12,990 nucleotides of DNA from Cytophagales bacterium (GCA_014379925.1 JACMKY010000307.1:1-12990); one strand, 5' to 3'; positions 1 to 7,516 are shown, counted from the first letter of the stretch. The notes: generated by a model not told the origin, from the letters alone. Numbers and translations are program-made.

Positions 1-1401
1 CGGACTCCGGGCCGAACAACTCATCAGCGGAGTGACAAAAATCGTGATGAGCCGATCCTTCGAACTCCCGATGTTGCGGGTAGCCATGATGGCGGGCACG
101 GCGCAGGCCGCTCCGGAAATGAGCGGCACCACACTCTTGCCGTTGAGCCCGAACTTGCGCATCAGTTTGTCCATCATGAACACCACCCGCGACATGTAGC
201 CCGACTCCTCCAAAACGGAAATGAAGGCGAACAGAACGGCGATCTGCGGAATGAAAATGACCACGCCACCCATCCCCGCGATCAGGCCGTCGGTAAGAAG
301 GTCGACCAGCGGACTTTCGGGCAGGTGATCCTTGATGAAGGCATTGAGCGAGGCGATGCCCGCGTCGATCCAATCCATGGGGTAGCTGGCCCAAGCGAAA
401 ACAGCCTGGAAAATCAGGAAAAGAATTCCAAAGAAAACGGCGTATCCCCCCACACGGTGCAAAAGAATCCCGTCCAGGCGGTGGCTGAACGACTCGCGCT
501 CGTCGTGATCGGAAAGGGTGACCGATTGAGCCACCACCCGGCCGATGATTTCGTAGCGGGCAATGGTTTCCCGGGCTTGCAGCACCGGATTCTCGAAGCG
601 ATGCTTCTCGCACAGGTCCTGGATGATTTTTCGCTGCAAAACGTTCAGAAAGCTCAACTTGGCGTACTGGTGCGCGTAGTGCAGGGCCAGGTAGTCGTTG
701 GGCAGGGAAAAGGCTTCCTTGATTTCGTCGATCAGACCCGGCGCGTAGGCGTGGGAATCGAAGTAAGGGGAATCGGCCTGGTTGCCGCTCGACAGCACTT
801 GCTGGATGGCCTGCTTCAGCCGGAGCAGGCCCTCTCCATTGCGGGCATTGATGGCCACCACCGGGATGGAAAGTTCCCGCCTCAACTGCTCCGTATGCAC
901 CATCAGACCCGCTTGCTGGGCTACGTCCAGCATGTTCAGCGCCAGCACCACCGGAATGTTCAGGTCGCGCAACTCGGTGAACAGCAATAAATTCCTCTTC
1001 AGATTGGACGCATCAGCCACCACCACGGCCACGTTGGGATAATCCGGGCTCTGCGCATTGGCCAGGATGTCGAGAACAATCCGCTCATCGAGGGACTTGG
1101 GGTAGAGACTGTACGTACCGGGCAAGTCCAGTACTTTGGCTTGCAATCCGTCAGTTAGCGAACAGAAACCCACTTTCTTGTCCACGGTGACGCCCGGGAA
1201 ATTGCCGGTCTTTTGTCGCAGGCCGGTCAATTGGTTGAAAAGGGAGGATTTGCCGGAATTGGGATTGCCGATCAGGGCAACGGTGGGCAAAAGGGCAGCT
1301 GCCGAAGTGGGTTGTCGGGCGGTAGTGATGCGTCGGACCCGAACGGGATCGTCGTCTGAATGCTCCGGGGGGCGGTCGGTAGGGGTCAGCAATTCACTCA
1401 C
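1..1401 (-). CDS. feoB: Ferrous iron transporter FeoB, N-terminal 467 codons (C-terminus off the left edge)
   Basis: Inner-membrane Fe(II) permease with an N-terminal GTPase domain. Visible from the GTG at 1401: G1 motif GNPNSGKS (45-52), G2 threonine in NFPGVTVDKK (67-76), G3 DLPG (92-95) and G4 NMLD (156-159). A helical region follows, then the membrane part from about residue 316, with EESGYMSR (398-405), the gate motif GAACAVPAIMATR with its conserved Cys (433), and PLMSCSAR near the edge. The frame is open and undamaged to base 1. Family members are about 700 residues, so roughly a third is missing. The start is uncertain: there is no in-frame ATG before G1. GTG 1401 lies 21 bases after the feoA stop and gives an extra N-terminal tail of about 40 residues. 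TTG 1290 would give the usual short N-terminus (MPTVALIGNPNSGKS). feoA and feoB share one frame, separated by a single TAG. Identity is very secure; the start is not. Confidence 0.95.
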   Translation of the reverse strand, partial: MSELLTPTDRPPEHSDDDPVRVRRITTARQPTSAAALLPTVALIGNPNSGKSSLFNQLTGLRQKTGNFPGVTVDKKVGFCSLTDGLQAKVLDLPGTYSLYPKSLDERIVLDILANAQSPDYPNVAVVVADASNLKRNLLLFTELRDLNIPVVLALNMLDVAQQAGLMVHTEQLRRELSIPVVAINARNGEGLLRLKQAIQQVLSSGNQADSPYFDSHAYAPGLIDEIKEAFSLPNDYLALHYAHQYAKLSFLNVLQRKIIQDLCEKHRFENPVLQARETIARYEIIGRVVAQSVTLSDHDERESFSHRLDGILLHRVGGYAVFFGILFLIFQAVFAWASYPMDWIDAGIASLNAFIKDHLPESPLVDLLTDGLIAGMGGVVIFIPQIAVLFAFISVLEESGYMSRVVFMMDKLMRKFGLNGKSVVPLISGAACAVPAIMATRNIGSSKDRLITIFVTPLMSCSARSP

Positions 1402-1422
1402 TACGAATTGACCATTAACGGG

Positions 1423-1647
1423 CTACTTGATCAGAATGGTGGAAGCTTCTTCTCTCCGCAGGGAAAGGCTGTAACCGGAAACCCGAATGCACACGGGATC
1501 GCCAAAAGGTGCTACGCAACTCATCTTGACTTCGCAACCGGGGAGGCAACCCATTTCCAATAGTTTCAACGACATCAGTTCATCTTTGAACAGTTGGATG
1601 ATGCCTTTTTCCCCAATCTTCAAATCGGCTACGCTCCTGGGTTTCAT
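1423..1647 (-). CDS. feoA: Ferrous iron transport protein FeoA
   Basis: Small cytoplasmic SH3-like protein (74 residues) that partners FeoB in Fe(II) uptake. Length and pattern fit FeoA: an early hydrophobic strand (KIGEKGIIQLF), the characteristic helix and turn LKLLEMGCLPGCEV (27-40), a central strand with APFGDPVCIRVSGYSLSLRREEA (46-68), and a short C-terminus. It begins with ATG at 1647 and directly precedes feoB on the same strand, the standard feoAB order. Its TAG stop (1423-1425) is followed in the same frame by feoB. FeoA-FeoB fusions are known in Bacteroidota, so this may be a split or nearly fused version. A candidate promoter and an imperfect inverted repeat lie just upstream, consistent with metal-responsive control. 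Confidence 0.93.
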   Translation of the reverse strand: MKPRSVADLKIGEKGIIQLFKDELMSLKLLEMGCLPGCEVKMSCVAPFGDPVCIRVSGYSLSLRREEASTILIK

Positions 1648-1657
1648 ACTATCCTTA

Positions 1658-1674
1658 TTTAGACTGAATCAAAA
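1658..1674 (-). promoter_or_regulatory. Imperfect inverted repeat upstream of feoA, possible metalloregulator operator
   Basis: On the plus strand the bases read TTTAGA, then CTGAA, then TCAAAA: an inverted repeat with 5 of 6 arm positions matching. It lies 11-27 bases before the feoA ATG, just downstream of the candidate -7 element, where a repressor would block transcription. feoAB is commonly controlled by Fur- or DtxR-type regulators. Which family, if either, binds here is inference; no regulator gene is in the window. Confidence 0.35.
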
Positions 1675-1679
1675 CAACT

Positions 1680-1710
1680 GCAAGGTAGAAGCGGAATCCG
1701 GTATTTGCAA
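1680..1710 (-). promoter_or_regulatory. Candidate feoA promoter (Bacteroidota type)
   Basis: On the minus strand a TTG (plus-strand CAA at 1708-1710) is followed after 20 bases by TACCTTGC (1680-1687). This is close to the Bacteroidota -33 TTTG / -7 TAnnTTTG pattern, with one mismatch in the -7 box. The predicted start point falls next to the inverted repeat at 1658-1674. It suggests feoAB is transcribed separately from the upstream membrane-protein gene. Confidence 0.35.
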
Positions 1711-1729
1711 GCGGACACCAGAAAATTGT

Positions 1730-2140
1730 TTAGAGCGGGTTCACCTTTGAAGTGGTTAACGTAGCCAGGCAGTACGTGATTGCCAAGGCCGTCACCACGT
1801 GCATCAATTCCAGCACCACCACCATCCCAGCGGGTACGTTGGGAATGGAGAAGGGGCTGTAAAGGGTAAGCAGAAAGACAATGACCGCAATCACGATGAA
1901 TACCGGAACGGGCCGTTTGGTGAACCTGGCCAGCAGACCGAACACCAAGGTGGCGATGATCGCGGGAAAAATGGTAGCAAAAATAACCGAAACGATGGTC
2001 AACGGGGCGTTGGCGTTCGGAATAATGACATTATCCGGAAGCGCACCGACGGCTTTGCCGATGAAAAAAAGCGCGGAGTTACCAACAACGGCGGCAATCA
2101 GGCCAATGAAGCCGGCCCGGGTCAGGGACTGAATGGTCAT
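1730..2140 (-). CDS. Four-helix membrane protein, DUF6069-like
   Basis: A 136-residue, strongly hydrophobic protein with four likely membrane segments at about residues 9-31, 46-70, 77-97 and 104-127. Only short polar loops separate them (for example ARFTKRPVP at 71-79). The length, the N-terminal Leu/Thr/Arg-rich start followed by a GLIAAVVGNSALFFIG segment, and the loop with Pro-Asn before helix 2 resemble the DUF6069 family, whose function is unknown. The ATG at 2140 is a normal start and a good candidate promoter lies 22 bases upstream. It sits between murF-alr and feoA on the same strand, but separate promoter candidates argue against a shared role. I cannot assign a function. Confidence 0.7.
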   Translation of the reverse strand: MTIQSLTRAGFIGLIAAVVGNSALFFIGKAVGALPDNVIIPNANAPLTIVSVIFATIFPAIIATLVFGLLARFTKRPVPVFIVIAVIVFLLTLYSPFSIPNVPAGMVVVLELMHVVTALAITYCLATLTTSKVNPL

Positions 2141-2162
2141 GGTTAGATGGGTGGATGGACGA

Positions 2163-2190
2163 CAAAGTTAAGTAATTGAGTAGAAACAAA
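2163..2190 (-). promoter_or_regulatory. Candidate Bacteroidota promoter for the DUF6069-like gene
   Basis: On the minus strand TTTG (2187-2190) and TAACTTTG (2163-2170) are separated by 16 bases. The -7 box is an exact match to TAnnTTTG, but the spacer is a little shorter than usual. It lies 22 bases before the ATG at 2140 and within the 84-base gap after murF-alr. Confidence 0.45.
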
Positions 2191-2224
2191 TGACTGAATA
2201 TGAGCATGTAAACTGCCCGTTTAT

Positions 2225-4795
2225 TTACTCTTTATAAAACACCCGCTTTACCCGTTCGCCGACGTTGGTCAGGATTTCGTAGGGAATGGTACCAATGGCC
2301 TGGGCCAGTTCGCGGATGGACAGCCCTTCCCCGAAAATAATTACTTCGTCACCTTCTTCCGCCCGCACGTGCGTAATGTCCACCATCGTCATGTCCATGC
2401 AAACGTTGCCGATGGTGGGGCAGCGCGTGCCGTTGACCAGTACTTTTCCCACGCCGTTTCCGAAGCGACGGTCGTAGCCGTCGGCGTACCCGATGGCGAT
2501 GGTGGCCACGGTGGTATCGGCGTAGGCGACTCCCTTGCGGCCGTATCCCACCGTTTCCCCCGCTTTCAGGGGCTTGATCTGGGAAATCACCGTCTTTAAC
2601 GTGCCCACGGGTCGGAGCTGGGCCTGGTCTTCCGGATAAGCGGACACACCATACAAGCCGATTCCCAGGCGAACCATGTCCATCTTGAATTGCGGAAAGC
2701 GGACAATACCGGCCGAGTTGAGTGCGTGGCGGAACAAGGGGTATCCCAGCGCCCGTTCCAGTTCCGCCGCTCCTTGTTCAAAGAGGGAAAGCTGGTGCAG
2801 GGTAAACGCCCGGTGCCGGGGTTCGTCGGCGGCGGCCAGGTGCGTAAAGACGGTGGCAATGGTTACCCGATCGGTTGCTTTAAGGATTCTTACGAGCGAG
2901 GGAAAATCGGCCGGCTCGAAACCCAGCCGGTGCATGCCCGTGTCGAATTTGAGGTGAACCAGTGAGGTTTGCCGGGAAATCGTCAGGTAACGGAGAAATT
3001 GGTCCAGAATGCGGAAGCTGTAGATTTCGGGCTCCAGGCCGTACGCGGTTAATTTGGGAAAGGATTCCTCCGCCGGGTTGAGCACCATAATGGGCAATCG
3101 GATGCCCCTCTCGCGCAACGCCACGCCTTCGTCGGCGTAGGCCACGGCCAGGTAATCCACGCGGTGGAACTGAAGGAGGCCCGCTACCTCCGCGCTGCCG
3201 CTGCCGTAGGCGAAAGCCTTTACCATCACCATGATTTTGGTATCGTTGCCCAGTGCGGAACGGTAGTGATTCAGGTTGTGCGACAAGGCATCCAGGTTAA
3301 CCTCCAGGACGGTGCCGTGCGTTTTTTGCACCAAACGGGCAATGATCCGCTCGAAGGAAAACTTCCGCGCCCCCTTCACCAGCACCACGCTGTCCCGCAA
3401 CTCCGTTACCGGACCGGCATCCAGCAGGTGTTGGGTGGAATCAAAGAATTGGCTGTCCGGCGGAAAGAACCGACGATTCCGGCTCAGCTCCTCCCCCACC
3501 CCGATCAGTGCATTCACGCCCTTGTCGCGCACCAGTTCGGCCAGGCGCGGGTACAAGTCCGTTTCGGGCAACCCGGATTCCAGCACGTCGGAGAGAATCA
3601 GCACCTTGCGGGGACGCTGCTGCTGCAGATTCAGGAAATCCAACGCCATGGTCAGTCCGGCCAGGTCGTTGTTGTACGTGTCGTCGATCAGGTAGCAGCC
3701 GTGGGTACCCTCCTTCAATTCCAGCCGCATGGCAACGGGACGCAGCAGTTGCAGCCGCCGTTGCATCTCAGTCGGGTCAACCCCCAGGAATGTCAGAAAA
3801 GCAATGCAATGCAGCGCGTTCTCCAGGGAAGCGTCGTCCACGAAGGGAACGGATAAAGAATGCGTTTGCGGTCCGGATTGAACCATCAACTGCGTGTGGG
3901 ATTGCGTTTTGGCTACTTCGGTTACCCGAAGGTCGGCCTCCTGGTGGCGAGACCAGGCGAAGGGCCGGAAGCTGGCCGGGCGGTGCGTCAGTTGCTGCTG
4001 CACCGCCGCCTCGATTTCGGCGTGGTCCCGGCAGTAGACGAGCGTTTCGCACCCGTCGAACAAGCGCATTTTCTCGGCGGTTTTCTGCTGGCGGCTCCCA
4101 AAGCCTTCGTCGTGCGCCGAGCCGAGGTTGGTGAAAATGCCTGCGGTGGGCTGGATCACGGCTTGCAAACGCGCCATTTCGCCGGGCAGGGAGATGCCCG
4201 CTTCGAAGATTCCCAGCGTGTGTGCGTTGTTCATCAACCAGACCGATAGCGGCACGCCCACTTGGGAATTGTAACTTTTGGGGCTCTTGATAATCCGGTT
4301 ATCCACGCCCAGGAGTTGAGCCAGCCATTCCTTGACGATGGTTTTGCCGTTGCTGCCCGTAATGCCGACGACCGGAATGCGGAATTGGGCGCGGTGATGG
4401 GCCGCAATCTGCTGCAATGCCACGATACTGTTCGCTACCACCACTACGTGGCCGTCGGTTAATTCGTCCAGTCTGGCCAGCAAAGCCGGGGTACAGGCCG
4501 GACGCTCCACGACAAACTGCCGGACTCCCCGGCGGTGCAACTCCTCTACAAACTGGTGCCCGTCGTGGTGTTCGCCCCGGATGGCAAAGAAAAGCGAAGA
4601 CCCCGGCGAAGTGAGTTGACGGCTGTCGGTGAGCAGGTATTGAACGGGGGCGCCGCCCGGGGGAACGGGGCGAAGGAGCGTGCCCCCGGTGATGCGGACA
4701 ACGTCCGAAAAATAAAGCGCGGAAGGGGCCAATGGCAAAAGAAACGAAGCTGAATTGAATAGAAGTCTGACCAGACGGATTCCGGCCAGACCCAA
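2225..4795 (-). CDS. murF-alr: Bifunctional MurF ligase / alanine racemase fusion
   Basis: Cytoplasmic peptidoglycan-precursor enzyme. The N-terminal half is MurF, which joins D-Ala-D-Ala to UDP-MurNAc-tripeptide using ATP. The C-terminal half is a PLP-dependent alanine racemase that supplies D-Ala. In the 856-residue reading: MurF substrate domain about 28-135, P-loop GITGSNGKT (144-152), C-terminal MurF motif DDTYNND (371-377), short junction near 490. The racemase begins at TVLEVNLDALSHN, with PLP lysine K526 in MVKAFAYGSG, the second-base tyrosine Y751 in GETVGYGRKG, and GNVCMDMTMVDIT (796-808). Both halves look intact. This fusion is typical of Bacteroidota. The start is unsure: 4795 is TTG, no in-frame ATG precedes the MurF domain, and the conserved part begins near ALYFSDVV (residue 26). 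A TTG at about 4738 or 4732 may be the real start. The gene lies 18 bases after asd, probably one operon. Confidence 0.96.
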   Translation of the reverse strand: MGLAGIRLVRLLFNSASFLLPLAPSALYFSDVVRITGGTLLRPVPPGGAPVQYLLTDSRQLTSPGSSLFFAIRGEHHDGHQFVEELHRRGVRQFVVERPACTPALLARLDELTDGHVVVVANSIVALQQIAAHHRAQFRIPVVGITGSNGKTIVKEWLAQLLGVDNRIIKSPKSYNSQVGVPLSVWLMNNAHTLGIFEAGISLPGEMARLQAVIQPTAGIFTNLGSAHDEGFGSRQQKTAEKMRLFDGCETLVYCRDHAEIEAAVQQQLTHRPASFRPFAWSRHQEADLRVTEVAKTQSHTQLMVQSGPQTHSLSVPFVDDASLENALHCIAFLTFLGVDPTEMQRRLQLLRPVAMRLELKEGTHGCYLIDDTYNNDLAGLTMALDFLNLQQQRPRKVLILSDVLESGLPETDLYPRLAELVRDKGVNALIGVGEELSRNRRFFPPDSQFFDSTQHLLDAGPVTELRDSVVLVKGARKFSFERIIARLVQKTHGTVLEVNLDALSHNLNHYRSALGNDTKIMVMVKAFAYGSGSAEVAGLLQFHRVDYLAVAYADEGVALRERGIRLPIMVLNPAEESFPKLTAYGLEPEIYSFRILDQFLRYLTISRQTSLVHLKFDTGMHRLGFEPADFPSLVRILKATDRVTIATVFTHLAAADEPRHRAFTLHQLSLFEQGAAELERALGYPLFRHALNSAGIVRFPQFKMDMVRLGIGLYGVSAYPEDQAQLRPVGTLKTVISQIKPLKAGETVGYGRKGVAYADTTVATIAIGYADGYDRRFGNGVGKVLVNGTRCPTIGNVCMDMTMVDITHVRAEEGDEVIIFGEGLSIRELAQAIGTIPYEILTNVGERVKRVFYKE

Positions 4796-4813
4796 ACCCG
4801 TTTATCTACTACC

Positions 4814-5803
4814 TCACACCAACCCTCTTTTAACCAGGCATACGGCGATTTGCACGGCATTGGTGGCGGCTCCTTTGCGAAGATTATCGGCCACCACCCA
4901 CAAGTTTAAAGTTTTGGGTTGCGTTTCGTCGCGGCGGATTCGGCCCACGAATACCTCATCCCGGCCCTGGGCGTAAAGAGGCATCGGGTACCGGGACGCT
5001 TTCACGTCGTCTTCCACTACCACGCCGGGGGCTTGGCGCAGCAGGTCGTATACCGCGTCCAAGTCGAACTCCTCGTGAAATTCGGCATTGACCGCTTCGG
5101 AATGGCCACCCACCACCGGAATCCGCACGGTGGTGGCCGTCACTTGCACGCGGTCATCCCCCAGGATTTTCCGGGTCTCATTCACCATTTTCATCTCTTC
5201 CTTGGTGTAACCGTTGTCCAGGAACACGTCGATTTGGGGAATCAGGTTCAGGTCGATGGGGTGCGGATACACGTTCGTGCCCGGGATGCCCTTTCGTTCG
5301 TTCATCAGTTGATCCACGGCGGCCTTGCCCGTGCCGGTCACCGACTGGTAGGTGGAAACCACGATGCGCTTCAAGCGGTATTTCTGGTGCAGGGGATAAA
5401 GCGCCACCACCATCTGGATGGTGGAACAGTTGGGATTGGCGATGATTTTGTCGGCTTTGGTCAGCACATGGACGTTGATTTCGGGCACGATGAGCTTGTG
5501 CAACGGACTCATTCGCCACGCGGAGGAATTGTCGATGACGGTGGTGCCCACTTCGGCGAAGAGCGGCGCCAGGGCCAGCGAGGTGGTGCCGCCCGCGGAG
5601 AAAATGGCAATGGCCGGTTTGGCCTTGATCGCTTCCTGAACGCCGTGTACGGGGTACGCTTTTCCCCGGAAATCAACGGTTTTGCCGACTGACCTTTCGG
5701 ACGCGACGGGAATCAGTTCCGTGACGGGGAAGTTCCGCTCCGCCAGCACTTTCAGGATTTCGGTGCCCACCAGTCCGGTGGCCCCGACGACAGCAATTTT
5801 CAT
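4814..5803 (-). CDS. asd: Aspartate-semialdehyde dehydrogenase
   Basis: NADPH-dependent cytoplasmic enzyme that reduces aspartyl phosphate to aspartate semialdehyde, the branch point to diaminopimelate/lysine, threonine and methionine. The 329-residue length is normal. Visible features are the Rossmann motif VGATGLVGTE (6-15), catalytic C126 in NPNCSTIQ, the substrate-binding stretch STYQSVTGTGK (150-160), acid/base H234 in VRIPVVGGHSEAV, and a C-terminal VADNLRKGAATNAVQIA. The ATG at 5803 was chosen because the Rossmann strand starts immediately after it; the open frame continues upstream without homologous-looking sequence. It is first in a minus-strand pair with murF-alr, so diaminopimelate supply and D-Ala-D-Ala addition may be co-expressed. 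It diverges from cysQ across a palindromic promoter candidate. No lysine-riboswitch-like leader fits in the short 5' region. Confidence 0.96.
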   Translation of the reverse strand: MKIAVVGATGLVGTEILKVLAERNFPVTELIPVASERSVGKTVDFRGKAYPVHGVQEAIKAKPAIAIFSAGGTTSLALAPLFAEVGTTVIDNSSAWRMSPLHKLIVPEINVHVLTKADKIIANPNCSTIQMVVALYPLHQKYRLKRIVVSTYQSVTGTGKAAVDQLMNERKGIPGTNVYPHPIDLNLIPQIDVFLDNGYTKEEMKMVNETRKILGDDRVQVTATTVRIPVVGGHSEAVNAEFHEEFDLDAVYDLLRQAPGVVVEDDVKASRYPMPLYAQGRDEVFVGRIRRDETQPKTLNLWVVADNLRKGAATNAVQIAVCLVKRGLV

Positions 5804-5847
5804 GGTGAATAAACAACGTTGAAACAGTCGGCTGGAAACAAACTGGG

Positions 5848-5867
5848 CAAAATTATCACTAATTTTG
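5848..5867. promoter_or_regulatory. Palindromic divergent promoter core between asd and cysQ
   Basis: CAAAATTA and TAATTTTG form a perfect 8-base inverted repeat around TCAC. Each arm, read on its own strand, is TAATTTTG, an exact TAnnTTTG -7 element: one faces asd (45 bases before its ATG), the other faces cysQ. Matching -33 elements are not obvious on either side, so the palindrome could instead be an operator. Confidence 0.5.
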
Positions 5868-5895
5868 GTTGCGGTCAGGAGATCGTCGAAAATTT

Positions 5896-5924
5896 CCCGC
5901 CGACTGGCCGACCGGACCGGCGGG
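5896..5924 (+). other. GC-rich hairpin in the probable cysQ leader
   Basis: CCCGCCG (5896-5902) and CGGCGGG (5918-5924) are perfect complements around a 15-base loop. The hairpin lies between the candidate promoter and the cysQ start. No run of T follows, so it is not a typical terminator, and it matches no riboswitch I know. Confidence 0.35.
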
Positions 5925-5999
5925 GGCGCCAAGGAGTGCAAAGCGGAGCCAAAGTCATTCCGGGGCGGAAACCAAACTTCAGGGAGTCTTCCATCATCC

Positions 6000-6809
6000 G
6001 TGCAGAATTCCTCCGACTTTCAAATTGTCCACGACATTGCCCGTCGGGCGGGTGAGCGGATTCTGGCGATCTACGAAGACGAGGCCGTGGCCCAGCGCGT
6101 GGACCTGAAAGCTGACCAGTCCCCGCTCACGCTGGCCGACCGGGAGTCGCACCGGATCATCGTAACCGAACTGCAAAAGCATTATCCCGCCGTTCCCGTC
6201 CTCTCGGAGGAGGGACAACTTACTGAATACGAAGTCCGGCGGCACTGGCCGCGCTACTGGCTGGTGGACCCGCTGGACGGAACCCGGGAATTTATCCAAC
6301 GGAACGGGGAATTTACCGTCAACATTGCGCTGGTGGAGCAGAACCGTCCGGTGGCCGGGGTCATCTACGCCCCGACGCTCCGACGGCTGTACTTTGCTAC
6401 CCCGGCGGCGGGTGCGTACCGGCAAGAAGCGGGGCACCCGGCCATTCCCATCCGCGTAAGCGGCAAAACGGAGGCGTTGACCGTGGTGCGCAGCCGTTCG
6501 CACGGTACGCCCGAAGAAGACCAAGTGCTGCGCGGCTACGCCATTGGCGAGCAGGTAACCGTGGGAAGTTCGCTGAAATTTTGTCTGATCGCGGAAGGAA
6601 CCGCTGACCTGTACTACCGCCACGGCCCGACAATGGAGTGGGACACCGCCGCCGGGCAAGCCATTCTTCAGATTGCGGGTGGCACGGTAGCGCAGTTGGA
6701 CGGCAGTCCCGTGCAATACAACAAGTTTTCGCTGGTGAATCCGGGTTTCATTTGCTGGGGAAGCAACAGCAATCAGCCACCAGCGGTCAAGGATCAAATA
6801 CTGGTATGA
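6000..6809 (+). CDS. cysQ: 3'(2'),5'-bisphosphate nucleotidase CysQ
   Basis: Mg2+-dependent, lithium-sensitive-type phosphatase of the inositol-monophosphatase fold. It hydrolyses 3'-phosphoadenosine 5'-phosphate (PAP) to AMP, clearing the by-product of sulfate assimilation and sulfotransfer. From GTG 6000 it has 269 residues, the usual length. Metal-site motifs are all present: LSEEG (68-72), WLVDPLDGTREFI (87-99) and MEWDTAAGQAIL (212-223). KADQSPLTLADRES (37-50) is the usual segment before them. The start is inferred: the frame is open upstream to TTG 5865, but those 45 residues are low-complexity and basic, while GTG 6000 gives a normal CysQ N-terminus. AGGGAG at 5981-5986 is a weak, distant ribosome-binding candidate. 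The stop overlaps the mnmD start by ATGA, indicating translational coupling. SAL/IMPase-type activity on other phosphate esters cannot be excluded from sequence. Confidence 0.92.
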   Translation: MQNSSDFQIVHDIARRAGERILAIYEDEAVAQRVDLKADQSPLTLADRESHRIIVTELQKHYPAVPVLSEEGQLTEYEVRRHWPRYWLVDPLDGTREFIQRNGEFTVNIALVEQNRPVAGVIYAPTLRRLYFATPAAGAYRQEAGHPAIPIRVSGKTEALTVVRSRSHGTPEEDQVLRGYAIGEQVTVGSSLKFCLIAEGTADLYYRHGPTMEWDTAAGQAILQIAGGTVAQLDGSPVQYNKFSLVNPGFICWGSNSNQPPAVKDQILV

Positions 6810-7516
6810 ACCTGGAAATCAGGCCCACCCGGGACGGTTCTCCCACGCTCTACAACCGGCAATTGGGCAAAACGTACCACTCCGTCCACGGGGCCGTGCA
6901 GGAATCCGTTCACGTTTACATCCGGGCGGGCCTGGATTTCGTGCTGGAGCGTAAAAGACGGATCAACCTCCTCGAAATCGGGTTGGGCACGGGGCTGAAC
7001 GCGTTGTTGACCATTCAGCAGTCCGGACGAGTGCCGTGTGAGATCCGTTACACCAGTCTGGAACCCTGTCCGGTGCCGACTGAAATAACCGATCAACTCG
7101 ACTACGCCCAGTGCCTGGGCGAGACGGCCTTCTTCCAACCGGCTTTCCACCGCATCCACCAGGCGTCCTGGGAACAGTTTCAGAAAATTACGGAGAACTT
7201 CTCCTTGCTGAAACGGCAGGTAACGCTGGCAGATTTTAACGGGAAGGACTGTGCGTACGACCTGATTTACTTCGATCCTTTCCCCCCGTCAGCCCACCCG
7301 GATCTGTGGGAAGAACCCACGTTGGCCAAACTCTCCCGACTGCTCGTCCCCGGCGGCGTCCTGACGACGTACTGCTCGAAAGGACAGGTCAAGCGCAACC
7401 TGAGGGCCGTGGGATTAGACGTGCAGGCGCTGCCCGGCCCACCCGGCAAGCGCGAAATGACCCGCGCGGTGAAGCCAGAGGCCGTTGGCAACCAGCAGTT
7501 GAGTAAAAGCGCTTAG
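6806..7516 (+). CDS. mnmD: tRNA 5-methylaminomethyl-2-thiouridine methyltransferase MnmD
   Basis: SAM-dependent methyltransferase that converts aminomethyl(-2-thio)uridine to the methylaminomethyl form at the tRNA wobble position. It corresponds to the methyltransferase half of E. coli MnmC. It has 236 residues, too short to include the FAD-dependent oxidase half, so it is the stand-alone type. Motifs: SAM-binding LLEIGLGTGLNALL (55-68), active-site region DLIYFDPFPPSAHPDLW (152-168), then LLVPGGVLTTYCSKGQVKRNLR (179-200) and PGPPGKREMTRA (210-221), the last being diagnostic for the family. The ATG at 6806 overlaps the cysQ stop; the frame is open upstream inside cysQ but without homologous-looking sequence. 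The pair's link is only loosely metabolic (sulfur/one-carbon). Downstream is accessory DNA, so mnmD closes the conserved block. Confidence 0.92.
   Translation: MNLEIRPTRDGSPTLYNRQLGKTYHSVHGAVQESVHVYIRAGLDFVLERKRRINLLEIGLGTGLNALLTIQQSGRVPCEIRYTSLEPCPVPTEITDQLDYAQCLGETAFFQPAFHRIHQASWEQFQKITENFSLLKRQVTLADFNGKDCAYDLIYFDPFPPSAHPDLWEEPTLAKLSRLLVPGGVLTTYCSKGQVKRNLRAVGLDVQALPGPPGKREMTRAVKPEAVGNQQLSKSA

Noticed and set aside
3164..3856. 230-codon plus-strand frame inside murF-alr
   Set aside because: Antisense shadow of a gene with intact MurF and racemase catalytic motifs.
4546..4860. 104-codon minus-strand frame over the asd/murF-alr junction
   Set aside because: Overlaps both real genes in another frame and has no family resemblance.
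4919..5692. 257-codon plus-strand frame inside asd
   Set aside because: Antisense shadow; the opposite strand carries the full aspartate-semialdehyde dehydrogenase motifs.
5804..5847. Lysine riboswitch ahead of asd
   Set aside because: The likely leader is only about 40 bases, too short for a lysine riboswitch.
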